Positions 60,033 to 64,000 of a DNA stretch of 64,000 nt are shown here, piece after piece (the stretch's first letter is position 1; every line of letters starts with the position of its first letter). Location: the NCBI RefSeq assembly GCF_030272615.1, contig NC_081410.1, forward strand, positions 288,487,957 through 288,551,956, given 5' to 3'. The position numbers were made by a program, and so were the translations under genes. Origin of the DNA: Cryptomeria japonica. Its lineage: Eukaryota > Streptophyta > Pinopsida > Cupressales > Cupressaceae. The notes beneath the pieces are model-generated. The model worked only from the letters and a program-made list of their open reading frames with translations. It was not told the DNA's origin and did not search any database.

Positions 60033-60666
60033 AATAATAACAATACTATCAAAATACAATAGAATAGACAATGACTAATAAGAAGCCTATTTAAGCATCG
60101 CGTATATATTACGATCCTAATAAGACTCCCCAAAGGAAAGAAAAAATGTATCATTAACCCCAAATCATTTTGTAGAGGATGCGATTTGTTTATATTATAG
60201 GGAGATGCGATCTGTTTGGAATGATGCAACCTTTTCTCTGGTAAGATATAAGAAGTCACTGAAATCGTCCACAGCAGGGAGGTGGAACGAGGACGAGATT
60301 AACTATTTAGGGGAAGATTACAGGGAGAGGAGATCAGTACCGTTATTAATTACACGCAGTGACATCCTTGTCTTGGGTGGTATACATAGGAATGTATATA
60401 ATACGAATGCTTAATATATAAAACTGATAATGTTATCGGTTTTATATAGAATTTAACAATAATACTAAACTGCAATATTCATAACAGTGGCAGACCAGAT
60501 CTGACACAGTCAGATCTGTCTGTCTTTAGCAGCTACTTACTATATTAATAAACTAGGTTTGAAAGCACTAATATTAATGATTTATTAAAAAATAATTAGC
60601 AGACATAAGTAATTGGTAATATTACTTATTTAATTATTTTATGTGTATATACTCAAATGAGAATAA

Positions 60667-60764
<98 letters not shown>

Positions 60765-61068
60765 TATTAGATTGTAAATCAGAAAGAGTCCATAAGATAA
60801 AAGACGATAAGGAGGATATGTTTATATGTATAATCATTGTTACTACTATCAAAGGAAATGTTTTCATGTCTGGACATCATAATTGGTTTGACACTTGCAT
60901 TAAGAATTATGAATGTAGGATAGATGAACAAATTATTTATAATAGTTAATTGGTTGGGCAATGGATTCCGGTTAAGATGGAAATGTCTCCCAATATATTT
61001 TGTTTGAGTCATAAGTATATTGAAATAGATTGATTATGGTTTAAACATGTCCCAGTAGGGGACATTAC
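60033..61068. mobile_element. LTR-like insertion within the captured HSA32 copy
   Basis: It ends tcccagtaggggacattaca like the 5' LTR end at 35861. It also carries the family landmark ttattaattacacgcagtgacatcc (diverged) and the gtatattgaaatagattgat motif seen at 8450. The left end is not a clear TG start, so it may be truncated. A ~94-bp (AT)n array lies inside. Confidence 0.7.
60669..60762. repeat. (AT)n microsatellite
   Basis: About 94 nt of uninterrupted AT dinucleotide. The long Ile-Tyr ORFs on both strands are artefacts of it. Confidence 0.98.
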
Positions 61069-61070
61069 AA

Positions 61071-61361
61071 GTGGACAAATTACTTGGGTCCTTTGTTTAT
61101 CCTCCTAAGCAGAAAGATATGATCAAAGATGTGGATTTATTAATCAGGAAGATGGAGAGGTGCTTGGACGTTGGAGCAGATTTAATCATGATTGATGTAG
61201 ATGGTGTAAGCAGATATTCAGAGTCATTGCACACTGATGCTATAGCAAACATAATTAGGCATCTAGGCCTTGAGAAAACTATGTTTGAAGCATGCAGTAC
61301 AAAAATACTCGAGTGGTCTGTGGGAAGATATGGATTGAGGATTAACCTCTTCGTGCATCAT
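61071..61361 (+). pseudogene. Captured HSA32 fragment, part 2
   Basis: LLGSFVYPPKQKDMIKDVDL, LLIRKMERCLDVGADLIMID, GLEKTMFEACSTKILEWSVG and RINLFVHHS continue HSA32 after the insertion. The open frame is long and clean. The match ends at HHS, where aconitase sequence starts without a gap. Confidence 0.88.
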
Positions 61362-61550
61362 TCTCTTGTAGGTAAATTTATTAAATTTATGGTGATGGTA
61401 TGGATAAATTGTCACTTGTTGATCAAGCAACTATTGAATATGGAGCGACCATGGGATTCTTCCTTTAGATCATGTGCCTTTGGAGTATGTGAATTTGATT
61501 GGCCATAGTGATGAGACAATAAATATGATTGAGGCTTATCTTCGTACAAT
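61362..61550 (+). pseudogene. Captured aconitase fragment
   Basis: VGKFIKF, then after a one-base loss [23 protein letters not shown] and, after a second one-base loss, [20 protein letters not shown] and IEAYLR. These follow the plant aconitase stretch VGKFVEFYGEG...[15 protein letters not shown]...SDDTVSMIEAYLR. Aconitase isomerises citrate to isocitrate. The short ANMSP stretch is missing. No introns. Confidence 0.86.
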
Positions 61551-61765
61551 TAGTGCTGGTGTGAAAGTGGGACAATTCGAAATTGATGTCTTTACAATGA
61601 TGACATAGAAAACAAAGGTTGTGACTAGTCTAACAAAAGAAATTGAAGGGTTTTTCAAGCAAAACAAAGTTGCTTATGTTAAAGGTGCTATAAAGATTGT
61701 ATCTAGAAGTGAAGTATCAATGGATCTTTTAGACGGTGGAAATAGTACTGTGAAAGGGAGAACAA
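61551..61765 (+). pseudogene. Captured mitochondrial lipoamide dehydrogenase fragment
   Basis: [11 protein letters not shown], a stop, then KTKVVTSLTKEIEGFFKQNK, VAYVKGAIKIVSRSEVSMDL and LDGGNSTVKGR follow the plant mitochondrial E3 enzyme (VEGLFKKNKV.YVKG...SEVSVDTIDGGNTVVKGK). E3 reoxidises lipoyl groups of the pyruvate, 2-oxoglutarate and glycine complexes. It directly follows the aconitase piece in the same orientation. Confidence 0.86.
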
Positions 61766-61799
61766 AAAATCCGAATATGCATTCCTCGTTTCTTAACCA

Positions 61800-62040
61800 C
61801 CCCTGAAGCTTAGGAGAGGAAGATGACGGGCTTCTAGATGCTTTGTTCAGGGTTGCAGAGTAGGGGAACAAAGGAGTACGTGACCATGTTGTGTATGTGT
61901 TTAAGGGTTCTTTAATGGATGGAGGAATGTATTTTGCACCTGTAGAGTGTGGTGTTCCTACTTGTGGATTAATGGGTTAGTTTGTGCTTGAAAAAGTAGT
62001 AAGATAAGATTTTTCGATAAGAGATTTTTGCAATCACTTG
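61800..62040 (+). pseudogene. Unidentified segment, possibly another captured gene
   Basis: With two stops the reading is EEEDDGLLDALFRVAE, GNKGVRDHVVYVFKGSLMDG and YFAPVECGVPTCGLMG. It looks like genuine protein sequence and is not copia pol. I do not recognise it. Confidence 0.4.
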
Positions 62041-62181
62041 GAAAAGACTCATCTGAAGTGTTCTTGAACAAAATTTGGAGGAGTTAAAGTCTTGCATATT
62101 TTCTTTGTGGCTGATTACAATGTGAGATTAAGAATGGAAATACAGGGGATATCATTATTCGTAGCAATATGCATTCGATTT

Positions 62182-62460
62182 CAAGTGGGAGATTGTTGAG
62201 GATGTGAAGTCCAACGATCATGTCCATTCCTTTCTTCTTCTCCCCGTCTCTTCATATTTGAAGAGTTAAACATTTGTATATAAGAATGGGTGCAGATTGT
62301 GTATTATGCATCTAAGAAACAATGAAAAATATACTACCCTGCTTGAGAGCAGATGTAACCGTATTAGAGAACCACTATAAATTTGGTGTTGTGTCTTGTT
62401 TGTTTTCTGAATTTCTAATTTCGTTTTTGATTTCGTTTATTTGCTATTAGTTGTGTAACA
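62182..62460 (+). repeat. Polypurine tract and 3' LTR of the copia chimera
   Basis: AAGTGGGAGA (62183-62192), a copia polypurine tract, stands just before TGTTGAGGATGTGAAG (62194). The LTR ends GTGTAACA at 62460, giving 267 bp with TGTTG...TAACA ends. Inside are a TATA-like tgtatataaga (about 62276) and a short A-rich stretch. No matching 5' LTR is in the window. Confidence 0.75.
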
Positions 62461-64000
62461 ATTTGCACTCTACACAAACTCAATCCACTGTAGATAAGAC
62501 CAAAGAAACTCCTTTCAAGAGGTTAAACCAACATTTGCTAAACACTCCCAAGCATACACACGTATCCACATCCAAGAATTTGCACCAAACAATAAAATCG
62601 ATAATTGTAATTGAACACCCAGCAAGGACTCTTGATTCTCCTATGATTTCTTTAAGCACCACGATTTTGGCAAAAGCATCACAAAAATTCCAAAGAAGAA
62701 TCCATGTCTCCTCTTTGGGAAGTCAAATGAAATTCCCACACACCATCAATGCATCAAACTTTGTCTTTTGTGAATAAGAGTAATGATTCTAAAATACCCA
62801 CGTATTCCTCAAATTCCCTAAGAACAAAGATAGTGCCTAACAAAGATTTTTGACTATTCAAGGCCATGTAGGCTCTTGGGACTTTAACCTTCAGATAATG
62901 ATAGAAAGAAAGCTGACTCCAAAGAGACAAAAACTCCTTATGCCATGATAACTGGAAAATTCAAATAATGCCAAAAACTAGTTCCTTTCACCATGTCACT
63001 TTAGATTGAAAGATTAATATTTTTTTTACCTTCAAGGCTTGTGGCTGGTGAAGGAGGCTCAATTTGTCTTTTCTAGAAAATTTGTCTCATTTGCATATTT
63101 GTCTTATTTGTTATTCCTTATCTTTTACCTACGATTTGTTTTCTTCTGTTTTTTTTTTTTCTCTTGCACTACCTTAATCTCCTCAGACCTCCACACAAGC
63201 AAACACTAATTAAAAATTTATAAACCTTATGCCACAATAAGGGACTAGCGACCAACTTCATTCATTTTTACTACTTCAAGCCAACGTCACATCTTCTTTT
63301 GTCTTCTAGTGCTAATCTCAACTCGACTAGCTTCCCAGAATCTCTCCAATCATATCACCTTCAAAGGGGGAAAACTCAACCACAACCACATAGGAAATCT
63401 TGTTCTTTCTAGGAAACCCAACAAACTTAGGTCAAACTGAAATGATTTCAAAACTAACAACTTCAATCATAACTAGAATTATCAAACAATAAACCAATCT
63501 GCCATCAAACCTAGAAGAACACCTTTTTGCCCAAGTTGAGACTCAAAGTGAATCCCATAGCATCAACAAGGGTGAATCTCTCACTACTATAGTAGATCTT
63601 CTTCAGAAGAATTTCCATCTTCCTGAAGGTTGAAACTAACAATCCTCAAAACCCCAGGGGTTTCTACAGAGACAAACTAACATAATCTTCAACACATCCC
63701 AAATGAGCTCCTCAAATGCCTTTTAATACATTTCCTAACTTTTGGAAATAACCATTTAAATTCATTTCATCTAATTAAGCTCCCATTTTACTCTGAAAAT
63801 GACCTTTTCATTTTACTTGAGGTCTCTGTTAAAAGCGCCCACAATTTAAAATTTTCTGTCCCAATCTCGGCAAGCTATGCCACTAAGGTGATTGTAACAT
63901 ATTTTAATATAATTTTTAGCATCCTTAGTAAAAATAATTAAACTAAACCATTAATGCACCAAATTAGTGATCAGAATCAAAATCTAATTGCACTAGAGTG

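Larger units (their letters stand above)
56698..64000. other. MSH5 intron after the last visible exon (>7.3 kb, open)
   Basis: It contains a reversed hAT fragment and the gene-capturing copia chimera. 56698-56934 shows nothing special. In 62461-64000 I see AT-rich sequence and short ORFs without family motifs, and no MSH5 exon (VVCTHLTE block). Confidence 0.7.

Noticed and set aside
60634-60949. ORFs of alternating Ile-Tyr on both strands
   Set aside because: Pure artefact of the (AT)n microsatellite.
59624-61361. Working HSA32 gene on the + strand
   Set aside because: In-frame stops (for example after SNWVNHLL), a 1-kb LTR-like insertion, fusion to aconitase sequence and no introns show a captured, dead copy.
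1-64000. CRISPR array, tRNA gene, prophage or bacterial defence locus
   Set aside because: No regularly spaced direct repeats with unique spacers, no cloverleaf and no bacterial gene organisation were seen. Spliced MSH5 exons and plant retroelements show eukaryotic DNA.

Overview
The window is plant nuclear DNA from a species with a large, repeat-rich genome, most likely a gymnosperm (inference). One ordinary gene runs through most of it on the + strand. Fifteen short exons, all bounded by GT-AG and phase-compatible, encode the middle of the meiotic mismatch-repair homologue MSH5. They lie between 751 and 56697 and add up to 1131 nt (377 codons) with no internal stop. The N-terminal exons lie upstream of the window and the C-terminal exons downstream. 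Nine introns are short (79-337 bp). Five are long (about 3.6, 5.3, 6.5, 7.2 and 30.9 kb), and the last intron is open and longer than 7.3 kb. Nearly everything else is transposable-element debris inside these introns.

Layout. 1-13135: MSH5 exons 1-5, with a solo LTR (7392-8507, target duplication CAAGC) and a non-autonomous hAT-like element with ACTCG-rich ends (10146-11273, duplication ATTTATAT). 13136-44040: the 31-kb intron. It holds a 5.7-kb hAT-like composite with two BED/DUF659 transposase relics (about 16955-22657). Next comes a tandem repeat carrying a solo LTR (23381-24695) and a nearly complete Ty1/copia element on the - strand (24851-31417). Then follow an internally deleted LTR element (33319-36664, duplication ATTTC) with another ACTCG-type hAT inside it, an unrecognised decayed ORF cluster (about 36900-39900, -), and a Ty3/gypsy reverse-transcriptase fragment. 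44041-48894: MSH5 exons 6-11, with a LINE relic in one intron. 48895-56086: a TIR-element candidate, an LTR element ending in an inverted copy of its own LTR start, a 5S-rRNA-related inverted repeat, and a solo LTR (53761-55439, duplication ATGAC). 56087-56697: exons 12-15 with the ABC-type signature and Walker B. 56698-64000: a second hAT copy fused to a Ty1/copia-like chimera.

The most unusual feature is the chimera at about 58234-62460. After copia gag and protease, the place expected for integrase and reverse transcriptase holds joined, intron-free fragments of at least three unrelated cellular genes: HSA32 (heat-stress-associated 32), aconitase and mitochondrial lipoamide dehydrogenase. 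Two further stretches are unidentified. A polypurine tract and a 267-bp 3' LTR follow. This looks like a multi-gene-capturing LTR element of the maize Bs1 type. Second in interest are the 5S-related inverted arms and the LTR element with inverted LTR termini.

No bacterial-type system, CRISPR array or tRNA gene was seen.
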